A stretch of 64,000 nucleotides of DNA. Origin: Bacteroidales bacterium (GTDB taxonomy: Bacteria > Bacteroidota > Bacteroidia > Bacteroidales > Marinilabiliaceae). Both the position numbers and the translations under genes were made by a program. Numbering within the stretch: position 1 is the stretch's first letter; every line of letters starts with the position of its first letter. Under the pieces are notes generated by a model. That model ran no database searches, was not told where the DNA came from, and saw nothing but the letters and a program-made list of their open reading frames with translations. The DNA lies in assembly GCA_024401395.1 (NCBI GenBank), contig JAKSLD010000004.1, positions 85,431 to 149,430 of the forward strand, written 5' to 3'. Below are positions 54,493 through 63,342 of the stretch, piece after piece.

Positions 54493-55869
54493 ATGTTTCT
54501 AATCGAAGACGGCGTATTACAAGAATATAAAAACGACAATTCGGCTTCTGTTATCATTCCAGATGGAGTCAGGAAGATAGCAGAAGGAGTTTTTGCCGGC
54601 AACAAGACACTGAAGAGAGTCATTATCTCCGAGGGGGTGGAAGAGATAGCCAGTGGTGCCTTTTACCATTGCACTGCGCTATCTGACGTTGTCCTGCCAT
54701 CTACCCTATCCTGCATATATGAGGATGCATTTGCGCATTGTTACGCACTTTCCAGGATAGAACTACCGGCAAACCTGAAATTCATCGGAAATAATGCCTT
54801 CAGAGCTTGTCACCATATATTGTCACTGGTTATACCAGACAACTGTGATTTCGGCACTGGAATAATCGATGACTGCTGGTCGTTGAAATCTGTAACACTA
54901 CCATCCGACACCGCATACGTAGATGCCTTCCTGTTTTCTGAATGTTCGAGTCTGGAGAGTATCAATATCAATTCAGACAACAACTCAAAGTATATCTCAG
55001 ACGATGGTATCCTTTATACAGCAGACAGACAATGTCTGGTGCGTATGCCTTCTGCCATGGCCAAGGGAGATATAGAGATTCCAGAAGGAGTGACAGCCAT
55101 CGGCGAGAGTGCCTTTGCGGGATGTGACGAACTTGTTTCGCTGCACCTGCCATCGTCTATAGAAGAAATAGGACAGGATGCCTTCAAGGACTGCTCATCA
55201 CTGGCAAGATTTGTCGTTGAGGATGGGTTCCTGACAACAATAGACGGTATGCTGCTTCGTGGACATAAGCTGTTAGCCTGTCCGCCCGACTGGAAATCAA
55301 AGGATAATGTATTGCAGGTACCAGATTATGTCGAAGAACTTGCGCCGTACGCATTTGCAAATTGCTGCAATATCTACAAGATAATACTGCCGAAGCACCT
55401 GATGACCATTCCTAAGGGATTATGCGCCCGTTGTTCCTCTCTTACAGAAATAGATATACCTGAAGAATGTGACTATATCCCTAGTCGTGCCTTCCTTGGC
55501 TGTAAGTCGCTGATGAATATCACAATACCTAGTGGCATTACCAAGATAGAAGATTCGGCCTTCGAGGGATGTACATCGCTATGTAATGTGGATATGCCCG
55601 ACGATATTACCTACATCGGTTCATTTGCTTTTGCCGACTGCAACTCCATGACGATAGTCGACCTGCCGGCATCACTCGAAGAATTGGGCAGCGGCGCCTT
55701 TGCATATAGCGGACTGACATCTGTGGCTATACCCTATTCTGTCAAATTGATGGGCAAATGCGCGTTTGCATGCTGCCAGGACCTTACCACGGTGTCTATG
55801 TCCCCGATACTGTCGGCAAATCCAGACTCTTCGTGGTTTTGGGAATGTCCTAACATACTTTTAGCATAA
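54493..55869 (+). CDS. BspA-type leucine-rich repeat protein without signal peptide
   Basis: The 458-residue protein is made almost wholly of LRR_5 (BspA-like) repeats of about 23 residues, of the pattern IxxxAFxxCxxLxxVxLPxxL, from about residue 25 to the end. Most BspA proteins are secreted, but this one begins MFLIEDGVLQEYKNDNSASV with no signal peptide or lipobox and no T9SS tail. It is therefore predicted to be cytoplasmic unless the start is wrong; the ybaK stop 3 bp upstream leaves no room for a longer start. Its role is unknown. Confidence 0.85.
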   Translation: MFLIEDGVLQEYKNDNSASVIIPDGVRKIAEGVFAGNKTLKRVIISEGVEEIASGAFYHCTALSDVVLPSTLSCIYEDAFAHCYALSRIELPANLKFIGNNAFRACHHILSLVIPDNCDFGTGIIDDCWSLKSVTLPSDTAYVDAFLFSECSSLESININSDNNSKYISDDGILYTADRQCLVRMPSAMAKGDIEIPEGVTAIGESAFAGCDELVSLHLPSSIEEIGQDAFKDCSSLARFVVEDGFLTTIDGMLLRGHKLLACPPDWKSKDNVLQVPDYVEELAPYAFANCCNIYKIILPKHLMTIPKGLCARCSSLTEIDIPEECDYIPSRAFLGCKSLMNITIPSGITKIEDSAFEGCTSLCNVDMPDDITYIGSFAFADCNSMTIVDLPASLEELGSGAFAYSGLTSVAIPYSVKLMGKCAFACCQDLTTVSMSPILSANPDSSWFWECPNILLA

Positions 55870-55909
55870 ATTCGCTATATTTGTAAGAGACTTATATAGA
55901 CATATTCCT

Positions 55910-56677
55910 ATGAGAATAACATTCCTTGGTACTGGTACATCTACTGGCATTCCTGTAATAGGCTGTAAGTGCCGTACTTGCCTCTCTACCGACCGTCGCG
56001 ATGACCGTCTGCGTACGTCGGCACTTTGGGAGGTAAATGGGTATAATATACTGATAGACGTAGGTCCAGACTTCCGTACTCAGATGATCCGTGCTCACAT
56101 TTCCCGTGTTGATGCTATATTGGTTACCCATCAGCATTACGACCATGTGGGAGGTCTTGATGACGTCCGCGGCTTGAACTACTCTATGGGACAGTCTATC
56201 AATGTCTTTGCCGAACCCAATGTGGCGGCAGCTTTCAAGCACAATCTGTCATATATCTTCGCTGCAAACAAATATCCAGGTGTCCCAGAGATCGGGTTGT
56301 ACGAAATAGATGCAAATAAGCCATTTTCTCCTTGTGAAGGCGTTATGGTAACCCCAATACGTGTTTTGCACGGAAAACTGCCTATAGTTGGCTTCCGAAT
56401 TAATGATTGGGCTTATATTACCGATGCATCTTATATATCAGATGATTCTCTTGAGCTTTTGAAGAATCTTGACGTGCTGGTGATTAATGCACTGCGTTAC
56501 GAGGAACATATGTCGCATTTCTCATTGCCAGAATCACTGGATATCGTGGCTAAGGTTCAGCCTAAACGTGCGTATTTTACACATATTGCCCATCATTTGC
56601 CACCTCATGGTGAGGTAGAGCCTACTTTGCCTTCTAATGTTCACTTGGCATATGATGGCCTGATTATCAACGAATAA
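55910..56677 (+). CDS. MBL fold metallo-hydrolase, PhnP-like
   Basis: The 255-residue protein is a metallo-beta-lactamase fold hydrolase with LGTGTSTGIPVIGCKC near 5, the zinc motif HQHYDHVGGLDD near 75, GFRINDWAYITDAS near 165 and a final His in YFTHIAHH. The Cys-rich CKCRTC near 20 and overall shape resemble the PhnP and related cyclic phosphodiesterase subgroup. The substrate is not known. A TATATTTG box at 55876-55883 is a candidate -7 element. rarA follows 10 bp later. Confidence 0.88.
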   Translation: MRITFLGTGTSTGIPVIGCKCRTCLSTDRRDDRLRTSALWEVNGYNILIDVGPDFRTQMIRAHISRVDAILVTHQHYDHVGGLDDVRGLNYSMGQSINVFAEPNVAAAFKHNLSYIFAANKYPGVPEIGLYEIDANKPFSPCEGVMVTPIRVLHGKLPIVGFRINDWAYITDASYISDDSLELLKNLDVLVINALRYEEHMSHFSLPESLDIVAKVQPKRAYFTHIAHHLPPHGEVEPTLPSNVHLAYDGLIINE

Positions 56678-56687
56678 TAATAACGCG

Positions 56688-57962
56688 ATGAATCCTCTGG
56701 CAGAACGAATGCGTCCCGACTCGCTCGACAATTATATCGGGCAGCAGCATCTTATAGGAGAAAATGCCATTCTCCGTAAGATGATCGAGAGCGGACATAT
56801 ATCATCTATAATTCTGTGGGGACCTCCTGGTGTAGGTAAGACCACCTTGGCGCATATCATTTCCAAACGTCTGGAACGTCCTTTCTATACTCTTTCTGCC
56901 ATATCTTCGGGCGTGAAGGATGTCCGAGAGGTTATTGATCGCGCCGCCAAGGCTCGTTTCTTCAACCCAGCTTCGCCTATATTGTTCATCGACGAGATTC
57001 ATCGCTTCTCTAAGGCTCAGCAGGATTCTCTCTTGGCTGCCGTAGAGGAGGGTACGGTGACGCTTATTGGCGCCACGACCGAGAATCCTTCTTTTGAGGT
57101 CATCTCTCCTCTTCTCTCCCGTTGTCAGGTCTATGTCCTTAAATCTCTTGAGCATGAGGATCTTATCCGCCTGGCTAATATGGCTATCAAGAATGATGCG
57201 GAGTTGTCTAAACTCAATATCAATATTACTGAGGAGGCGGCTCTGGTACGTTATTCTGGCGGCGATGCACGTAAACTTCTCAATATCATTGAGATGGTCT
57301 GTAACGCCCAACTGGGAGCAGAAGAGATTGTCATCGACGATAAGCATATTACAGAGATTCTGCAGCAGTCGCCTGCCTTTTATGACAAGAATGGCGAGAT
57401 GCACTATGATATAATATCGGCTTTCATCAAATCTATTCGTGGATCTGATCCTGATGCCGCAGTCTATTGGCTGGCTCGAATGATCGAAGGGGGCGAAGAT
57501 CCTAAGTTCATTGCTCGCCGTATTCTTATCTCTGCTGCCGAGGATATTGGCCTTGCTAATCCTAATGCCCTTCTTATGGCTAATCAGGCTTTTGATGCCG
57601 TAAATAAGATAGGCTGGCCAGAGGGGCGTATCGTCCTTTCAGAGGCTGTAATCTATCTCGCAACTTCTCCTAAAAGTAATTCGGCCTATTGCGCTATAAA
57701 TGACGCACTTGCATTTGTCAAGCAGACTGGCAATCTTCCTGTCCCTCTGCACTTGCGCAATGCTCCTACTAAGCTGATGGAGAAACTGAATTATGGTCGC
57801 GACTATATGTATGCTCACGACTACCCTGGTCATTTCGTCCAGCAGCAGTACCTCCCAGATGCCATACAGACCAATATGTTCTGGCACCCGCAGGATAACC
57901 CAGCTGAGGTCAATATGGCGGAGCGAATGAGGGCATTATGGCGTAATATCAAAGTCTATTAG
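56688..57962 (+). CDS. rarA: Replication-associated recombination ATPase RarA (MgsA)
   Basis: RarA is a clamp-loader-like AAA+ ATPase that works at stalled replication forks. The 424-residue protein has RPDSLDNYIGQQHLIG near 9, Walker A WGPPGVGKTTLAH near 44, Walker B ILFIDEIHRFSKAQQ near 97, GATTENPSFEV near 124 and the C-terminal MgsA domain with RGSDPDAAVYWLARMIEGGE near 250. Start and end fit the family. The histidine phosphatase gene begins 1 bp after its stop. Confidence 0.95.
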   Translation: MNPLAERMRPDSLDNYIGQQHLIGENAILRKMIESGHISSIILWGPPGVGKTTLAHIISKRLERPFYTLSAISSGVKDVREVIDRAAKARFFNPASPILFIDEIHRFSKAQQDSLLAAVEEGTVTLIGATTENPSFEVISPLLSRCQVYVLKSLEHEDLIRLANMAIKNDAELSKLNINITEEAALVRYSGGDARKLLNIIEMVCNAQLGAEEIVIDDKHITEILQQSPAFYDKNGEMHYDIISAFIKSIRGSDPDAAVYWLARMIEGGEDPKFIARRILISAAEDIGLANPNALLMANQAFDAVNKIGWPEGRIVLSEAVIYLATSPKSNSAYCAINDALAFVKQTGNLPVPLHLRNAPTKLMEKLNYGRDYMYAHDYPGHFVQQQYLPDAIQTNMFWHPQDNPAEVNMAERMRALWRNIKVY

Positions 57963-57963
57963 A

Positions 57964-58524
57964 ATGATTAGTCTATACCTCTGCCGTCACGGACAGACCG
58001 TTGAGAATCAGTCCCGTATCCTTCAAGGTCAAATGCCAGGCCACCTTAATGAGGAGGGTAAGCAACAGGCTGTCCAAATGGGTATCATCCTTAGAAAAAT
58101 CAAGGCTGATGTCGTAATATGCAGCGACCTCCAGCGCTGTATAGATACCGCCCACCTCGCACTGGGTGATAATGTCTCGTTGGTATTGGAACCTCTCTTG
58201 CGAGAGCGTGATTGGGGACCCTTGACGGGTAAAACTATCGAGGAAGCCCATCAATACCCTGATATTGATAATTGCGGCGAGACAATAGCCGACCTCTACA
58301 AACGCGCAGAGTCTCTTCTCCGGAAATGGGAGTCAGAATACGACGGCAAAACAATCATCGCCATCGGCCACGGCATGACAAACCGTGTTCTCCAGGCAGC
58401 ATATAAAGGTGTTTCTGTCCGTGAGATCGAAAAGATGGACAACGCCGAAGTCCGTCATATAGAGATTATTACCCCTATCAACTTCAAGTACAACGTAGAT
58501 AGCGCAGAGGCTTCAGCTAATTAG
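57964..58524 (+). CDS. Histidine phosphatase family protein
   Basis: The 186-residue protein has the phosphoglycerate mutase-like catalytic motif CRHGQTVEN near 7 with the phospho-accepting His, ERDWGPLTGKT near 80 and the second His in AIGHGMTNRV near 136. It may act on a small phosphate ester or as a broad phosphatase; the substrate is unknown. It is tightly linked to rarA and faces the hsdR of the second RM locus with a 12-bp gap. Confidence 0.9.
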   Translation: MISLYLCRHGQTVENQSRILQGQMPGHLNEEGKQQAVQMGIILRKIKADVVICSDLQRCIDTAHLALGDNVSLVLEPLLRERDWGPLTGKTIEEAHQYPDIDNCGETIADLYKRAESLLRKWESEYDGKTIIAIGHGMTNRVLQAAYKGVSVREIEKMDNAEVRHIEIITPINFKYNVDSAEASAN

Positions 58525-58536
58525 AAATTATCGCAT

Positions 58537-61500
58537 TTATTCAGCATACTTCTTGAAATTCTCAGCTTGCTCTATCACCTTGTTGTATACTGCCTCTGGA
58601 TGGTCCTTAGCTGGCGGATAACCATGCATGGCCATTATAACTACAAGGTCAAACTGCATCTCTGCCATAATATCTGCACGTTTGAAGCAGTCGGTGTAGT
58701 GGCTCTTGTCTGCAATCTTGGCTTTCATCTCTTTGGCAATCTCTATCATCTTGTCTTCTGGATAGTCGAAGCCTCTTTCGTCACGTACTGACTTAAGGAT
58801 ATCAAAGAATGCTTTCTCTTCATAATCAATACCCATCGCCTCGTGGCTCTTACGCTCCTTCTCCAGCTCTTCCATCATCTTCTTTATCTTGTCGACAACC
58901 TCTTGCATTGCCTTGCTGACCTCCTTCGCATCGTCACTGCGGTCGTTATACTCGCGTATAATATCATTCAGTCGGTTTGTGAACTCGACAGACTTTACCT
59001 TATTGACCTTGCCAAACTCAGATATCTGCTGCTTTATCAAACGCTCAAGCATACGCAGACGTATATTAGGCAATGGAATCTTATCTATCAATAAAATATG
59101 GTCTTTATTGAATATATCTAAGTCACCATTTGTATCCTCAACTATCTTTATTACCTCTTCTACCCCACTGCTTTGCAACGCCTCGGCAACCAGTTCGCGC
59201 ACCTTGGCGTTCATTTCTGCCACGTCAGGAGCCTCGCCCTTTGTCATCTTGAAAACAATAGAACGTACGGCTGTGAAGAACATTACCTTCTCTCGAGCAT
59301 CCTTATTTAACTTATCGCTGGATGAGCACATATTAAATGCCTGTCGCATACGCTTTGCATGGCGCATATAAAGGTTTTTGCGCTCCTCTTCTTCGATTAC
59401 AAAGTTGGCGCCGCCATTTAATGTCTGTAATTGCGCAAGGGCATTCTTGCCGAAGAAACCGGAATAGTCGTACTTGTGCATAATATTATCAAGCACATCT
59501 ATCTCATCCTTTACTATCGCTACTAGTTCTTCAATGCCCTCTGTTGGGTCGTCATCCTCTCCGTCGCCTCCATATTGCTTCAGGGCCTTATTCATCTTGC
59601 GCTTTATGCCTAGGTAGTCCACTACAAGACCCTTCTCCTTGCCTGGACATACTCTGTTGACGCGACTGATTGTCTGGATAAGTGTATGTTTTTGCAATGG
59701 CTTATCTACGTACATCGTGTCCAGACTAGGTACATCAAACCCTGTGAGCCACATATCCACAACTATCACTATCTTGAAGTTGGAGTCTTGCTCCTTGAAC
59801 TGCACAGCCCATTCTTGTCTGTCTGCCTTATTGCCAAGGAGGGTTGCCAGTTCTGGCACATCGTCCTTATTGCTGGTCATTACCATCTTTATTCGCTCTA
59901 TAGGCAACAGCTTGTCGTTGTGACTATTCTTGGCCTCTGGGGCACATGGCAACTTAACAGCCCATTCTGGTCGCAATGCTACTATACGTTTATATAGTTC
60001 AAATGCTATCTCGCGTGATGTACACACCACCATAGCCTTTCCGCAAACTGTGGCACCTTCAGCTATTCGCTGCTCATAGTGAGCCACCATATCTTCTGCC
60101 ACAGCCTGCAGGCGCTTTGGATCTCCTATGATAGCTTCCATTGTTGCACTCTGCTGCTTGCTCTTGTTTATCTGCTCTTCTGTACTACCCTGCTCTTCGC
60201 ATTCCTCGTAGTATTTCTCAATGGCAGCAAGTTTGTCATTGTCGGCAAATACTTTAGCTGCTCGACCTTCGTATACTATCCTGACCGTGATACCGTCGTT
60301 CACCGAATCCACCATGGTGTATTTGTCTATCACGCCACCGAATACTTCTATGGTCTGGTCAACAGGCGTACCAGTGAAGCCTACGTATATAGCATTAGGC
60401 AGCGACTGGTGCAGATACTGAGCAAAGCCGTATGTCTTCTTCATGGCAGTAGCTATGCCGTCTTCGTTGAAGACTATCTTGGTGGTCTCTTCTAGGTTTG
60501 TCTGCGTGCGGTGAGCTTCGTCGCTGATGCAGATAATATTATTTCTCTTCGAGAGCAGGTCTATATCTTCACTGAACTTCTGTATGGTGGTCAGAAATAC
60601 GCCACCGCTCTCACGGCCTTCTAGCTTCTGTTTCAGAGCCTCACGACTGTCTATCTGTTCTATTACTTCGTCTCCAATAAACTTCTTGGCACGTATAAAT
60701 TGTCCCGAGAGCTGGTCGTCTAGGTCTGTACGGTCTGTAATGAGCAGTATGGTAGGCGACCCCAGTTTCTGCGAGCGCATAAGCATTCGGCTCAGAAATA
60801 GCATGGCGAGGCTCTTGCCACAACCGGTAGCACCAAAATATGTACCGCCTTTATGTCCGCCTTTGTTGTGCTCCTGAAGTATATTGGCATAGAGCATTGT
60901 AGCCGCAAAATACTGCGGATAGCGGCAGACTATCTTCTCTTCTTTGGTGGATGTGTCTGGGAAATAGATAAAATTCTTTATCACCTCCAGCAGTCGCTCC
61001 TTGCGGAATAGACCGTGAATCATGGTAAAGAGCGAGTCTATGCCATTGCTTGGCTTGTCTTCTGGCTCTACTCGATTCCATGCGTAGAAATACTCGTATG
61101 GAGTAAATAATGAACCGAATTTATTCTGTACCCCATCGCTAATGACTACGAAAGCATTGTAGCGGAAGAGGCTGGGAATATCTTTGCGGTAGCGAACCGT
61201 AATCTGAGTAAAGGCATCTTTTATGGTACAGTGCTCTTTCACAGCACTCTTGAACTCCATAACTACAAGCGGAATACCGTTTATGTAGATTATGGCGTCT
61301 GGACGACGATTACATACCTCAACAATCTCTACCTGATTGACAGCCTTGAATATATTCGCCTTTGGATTCTCGAAGTCTATCAGCCTTATCCACAGATTCT
61401 GCTTTGTCTGATCTTCACGTTTCAATGGGAATCCATCCACCAGCATACCAAACACACGGCGGTTCTCGTCATAGAGGCTTTGAGTCTTCTGAGCCTTTAG

Positions 61501-61689
61501 CACGAGAATAACTTGCTGAATTTCAGCAGGAGTGATATCGGCATACTTAGTCTTTAGATATGCCTCAATATCCTCTACAAGCAGAACCTCCGCCAGGTTC
61601 TTATGTATCTGCTCGCCAAGCTTATGTGTGTAATGCTCCTGCTCTAGCAGTTGCATTATGGCCGTCTCTAAGGTGGACTCGTTGAACAT
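58537..61689 (-). CDS. hsdR: Type I restriction subunit R, EcoR124I-like
   Basis: The 1050-residue protein has the nuclease core (NRRPDAIIYINGIPLVVMEF then KSAV, about 128-151). It also has Walker A GATGCGKSLAMLF near 290, the DEAH box CISDEAHRTQTN near 390, VGFTGTPVDQT near 438 and a C-terminal DUF3387 helical domain (about 840-1040). It differs from the hsdR at 12861 in length, motif wording and lack of an ASCH domain. It is the last gene of a - strand locus with hsdS upstream, separated by a transposase and two small genes. Motifs look intact. Confidence 0.93.
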   Translation of the reverse strand: MFNESTLETAIMQLLEQEHYTHKLGEQIHKNLAEVLLVEDIEAYLKTKYADITPAEIQQVILVLKAQKTQSLYDENRRVFGMLVDGFPLKREDQTKQNLWIRLIDFENPKANIFKAVNQVEIVEVCNRRPDAIIYINGIPLVVMEFKSAVKEHCTIKDAFTQITVRYRKDIPSLFRYNAFVVISDGVQNKFGSLFTPYEYFYAWNRVEPEDKPSNGIDSLFTMIHGLFRKERLLEVIKNFIYFPDTSTKEEKIVCRYPQYFAATMLYANILQEHNKGGHKGGTYFGATGCGKSLAMLFLSRMLMRSQKLGSPTILLITDRTDLDDQLSGQFIRAKKFIGDEVIEQIDSREALKQKLEGRESGGVFLTTIQKFSEDIDLLSKRNNIICISDEAHRTQTNLEETTKIVFNEDGIATAMKKTYGFAQYLHQSLPNAIYVGFTGTPVDQTIEVFGGVIDKYTMVDSVNDGITVRIVYEGRAAKVFADNDKLAAIEKYYEECEEQGSTEEQINKSKQQSATMEAIIGDPKRLQAVAEDMVAHYEQRIAEGATVCGKAMVVCTSREIAFELYKRIVALRPEWAVKLPCAPEAKNSHNDKLLPIERIKMVMTSNKDDVPELATLLGNKADRQEWAVQFKEQDSNFKIVIVVDMWLTGFDVPSLDTMYVDKPLQKHTLIQTISRVNRVCPGKEKGLVVDYLGIKRKMNKALKQYGGDGEDDDPTEGIEELVAIVKDEIDVLDNIMHKYDYSGFFGKNALAQLQTLNGGANFVIEEEERKNLYMRHAKRMRQAFNMCSSSDKLNKDAREKVMFFTAVRSIVFKMTKGEAPDVAEMNAKVRELVAEALQSSGVEEVIKIVEDTNGDLDIFNKDHILLIDKIPLPNIRLRMLERLIKQQISEFGKVNKVKSVEFTNRLNDIIREYNDRSDDAKEVSKAMQEVVDKIKKMMEELEKERKSHEAMGIDYEEKAFFDILKSVRDERGFDYPEDKMIEIAKEMKAKIADKSHYTDCFKRADIMAEMQFDLVVIMAMHGYPPAKDHPEAVYNKVIEQAENFKKYAE

Positions 61690-61700
61690 AAGGTTACTTG

Positions 61701-62372
61701 TTATTTATTTAATTGCTGACTGGCAACAATTCTTTCTGCTCCATGACAACTTGTATCGGATATGTATTTATTTAATTCATCCGTTTGCCAATTGACAACA
61801 TTGTTTTCTATGTATTCCGCTATGCGGTTCAGTTCATTTTGGTCACGCACAATACGATCGTAAAATCGCGCCTGCCAAGCAAATATAATATTTTTTTCAT
61901 TTGCGTAATGGGTTATGCGTGCCTTCAGTCCGCGAATAACTGTTCCTAAACATTTTTGCAACATGGGGTTATTATTTCCTGTAATTCCACCCCCTGTACC
62001 TGTAGAGACGCGATTCATCGCGTCTCTTATCGCGTCTCTTATCGCGTCTCTACCACGCACACCGTCTCTAAAATCACAATTATCCACCCCGTCAATCACC
62101 ACAATCGCATGAATATGGTTCGGCATAACCACAAACAATGGTATTTCAGCATACGGATAATGCGTTTTCACGTTTACAAATTGTTCGTGGGCATATTGTC
62201 CGATGGGTGACAAACACATTTGTGGGTCTGCCATTGCCCCCGTACCCACAATTTTCCCGAAATAATGTTCCCGTCCCTGCGTACATATCGTCACAAAATA
62301 CACACCACCATCATACCCATGCCAATTGGCACGGGCTGACGATATTCGATATGTATTCTGAAATCTATCCAT
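61701..62372 (-). CDS. REP-associated tyrosine transposase (RAYT, Y1_Tnp)
   Basis: The 223-residue protein belongs to the single-strand-specific Y1/HUH transposase family. It has YFVTICTQGREHYFG near 24, the HUH pair in VVMPNHIHAIVVI near 82, and the catalytic Tyr region with FAWQARFYDRIVRDQNELNR near 165. Between residues about 106 and 122 an Arg/Asp-rich stretch (RGRDAIRDAIRDAMNRVSTG) is encoded by a REP-like palindrome inside the gene. An upstream GTG at 62396 is an alternative start. It lies between the small genes and hsdR. Domesticated RAYTs make or maintain REP elements. Confidence 0.88.
   Translation of the reverse strand: MDRFQNTYRISSARANWHGYDGGVYFVTICTQGREHYFGKIVGTGAMADPQMCLSPIGQYAHEQFVNVKTHYPYAEIPLFVVMPNHIHAIVVIDGVDNCDFRDGVRGRDAIRDAIRDAMNRVSTGTGGGITGNNNPMLQKCLGTVIRGLKARITHYANEKNIIFAWQARFYDRIVRDQNELNRIAEYIENNVVNWQTDELNKYISDTSCHGAERIVASQQLNK
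62002..62052. repeat. REP palindrome inside the RAYT gene
   Basis: The palindrome GAGACGCGAT, a 2-nt spacer, then ATCGCGTCTC lies at 62005-62026. Two 12-bp repeats TTATCGCGTCTC (62027-62038 and 62039-62050) follow. The 12-bp unit keeps the reading frame and adds Arg-Asp-Ala-Ile to the protein. Confidence 0.85.
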
Positions 62373-62439
62373 TTTATTATCGTTTTGCACATTCACACCA
62401 TTATTTGTTCCACATACACCGATTGTTTTTCATCGTACA

Positions 62440-62464
62440 GTAGAGACGCGATTCATCGCGTCTC
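62440..62464. repeat. REP palindrome upstream of the RAYT gene
   Basis: GTAGAGACGCGAT followed by TC and ATCGCGTCTC is the same 25-base sequence as that at 62002-62026. It lies between the RAYT start and the next gene, the usual place for a RAYT-linked REP. Confidence 0.88.
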
Positions 62465-62482
62465 CCCCAAAAGCAGTCCATT

Positions 62483-63049
62483 TTATCTGCCTTTTGTTAT
62501 TGTCCATGTTTTCTCATCGATTCTTTCCAATCTGTCTCTATAATATGGAAGTAACAACAATGCCGAATCTATTTTTTCAGTATTAATTAATTTTATTCGT
62601 GAATATATGGAATCAACTGATACATTATAATTTATCTGATAGTTTCTTTCTATTAATTCTAAGACTTTCTTTTGCTCACTTATTTTATTTTTATATTTGA
62701 AATTTTCAATATTAATTAATTTATACTCTTCAACTAACTTATTATAATTAGAAATCAATTCTTCGTCACATTTTTCAATAGTCGTTTCCTTATGCTCAAT
62801 AATTCTTGTTTTCTTTGAATCTTTGAGCATATACGAAGTTGTATTTTGTGTAGAATCTACTTTAATATCAAAATATTCTTCAACCAAATTGCTACGAAAT
62901 GATAGATTTTGAATTAATCTATCTCTTTCTGTAATCTGATTTTCCAATTCTGAAACATAATAGTATCCATAACCCAATAGTGTAATTATTGCCATCCCTA
63001 TTGTGAGAAGCCCAAAACTTATTGTACTTTTTATTCTATTATTTCCCAT
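62483..63049 (-). CDS. Membrane-anchored coiled-coil protein, 188 aa
   Basis: I do not recognise a family. One membrane helix (about 9-31, TISFGLLTIGMAIITLLGYG) is followed by predicted coiled coil (about 33-50 and 95-135). The C-terminal region has charged and aromatic residues (IDSALLLLPYYRDRLERIDE). It overlaps the start region of the upstream gene's 3' end by 11 bp, so the two are coupled. It is AT-rich compared with the RM genes around it. It sits between hsdS and hsdR with a second small membrane protein, so it could be an accessory defence or toxin-type gene. That is inference only. Confidence 0.55.
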   Translation of the reverse strand: MGNNRIKSTISFGLLTIGMAIITLLGYGYYYVSELENQITERDRLIQNLSFRSNLVEEYFDIKVDSTQNTTSYMLKDSKKTRIIEHKETTIEKCDEELISNYNKLVEEYKLINIENFKYKNKISEQKKVLELIERNYQINYNVSVDSIYSRIKLINTEKIDSALLLLPYYRDRLERIDEKTWTITKGR

Positions 63050-63329
63050 CGTGATTCTCCTTAATGCTAATTTCTAAAAGACGATACTGATGTTTACATT
63101 CTTCCAATTGGTCCTTTGTCACAGATAATTTTTCTTCAAATTCGTCGTGTTGACGTTGCAATTCTATATTGTGTTGTTGTTGCAACTTGATAATCTCCAT
63201 CTGATGTTGCTTATTATTGATAAATAAACCAATACTTAAAGGGATGGACAATAATGCGACTACACCACCGATTTTTCCACACCAATCAAAAAAATCTCTA
63301 ACCTTGTTTTTTCTCGATCTGCTTGACAT
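63039..63329 (-). CDS. Small membrane coiled-coil protein, 96 aa
   Basis: I do not recognise a family. A basic N-terminus (SSRSRKNKVRDFFD) is followed by one membrane helix (about 20-38) and a long Gln/Glu/Lys-rich coiled coil (about 40-90; KLQQQHNIELQRQHDEFEEK). It starts 13 bp after the hsdS stop and overlaps the following gene by 11 bp. The pair may form a membrane complex through the coiled coils. Confidence 0.55.
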   Translation of the reverse strand: MSSRSRKNKVRDFFDWCGKIGGVVALLSIPLSIGLFINNKQHQMEIIKLQQQHNIELQRQHDEFEEKLSVTKDQLEECKHQYRLLEISIKENHDGK

Positions 63330-63342
63330 GTCTTATTTCGTA

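Noticed and set aside
62002..62052. Short tandem repeats considered as a CRISPR array
   Set aside because: The units are 12 bp, contiguous, with no spacers, and form a REP palindrome inside a RAYT gene.
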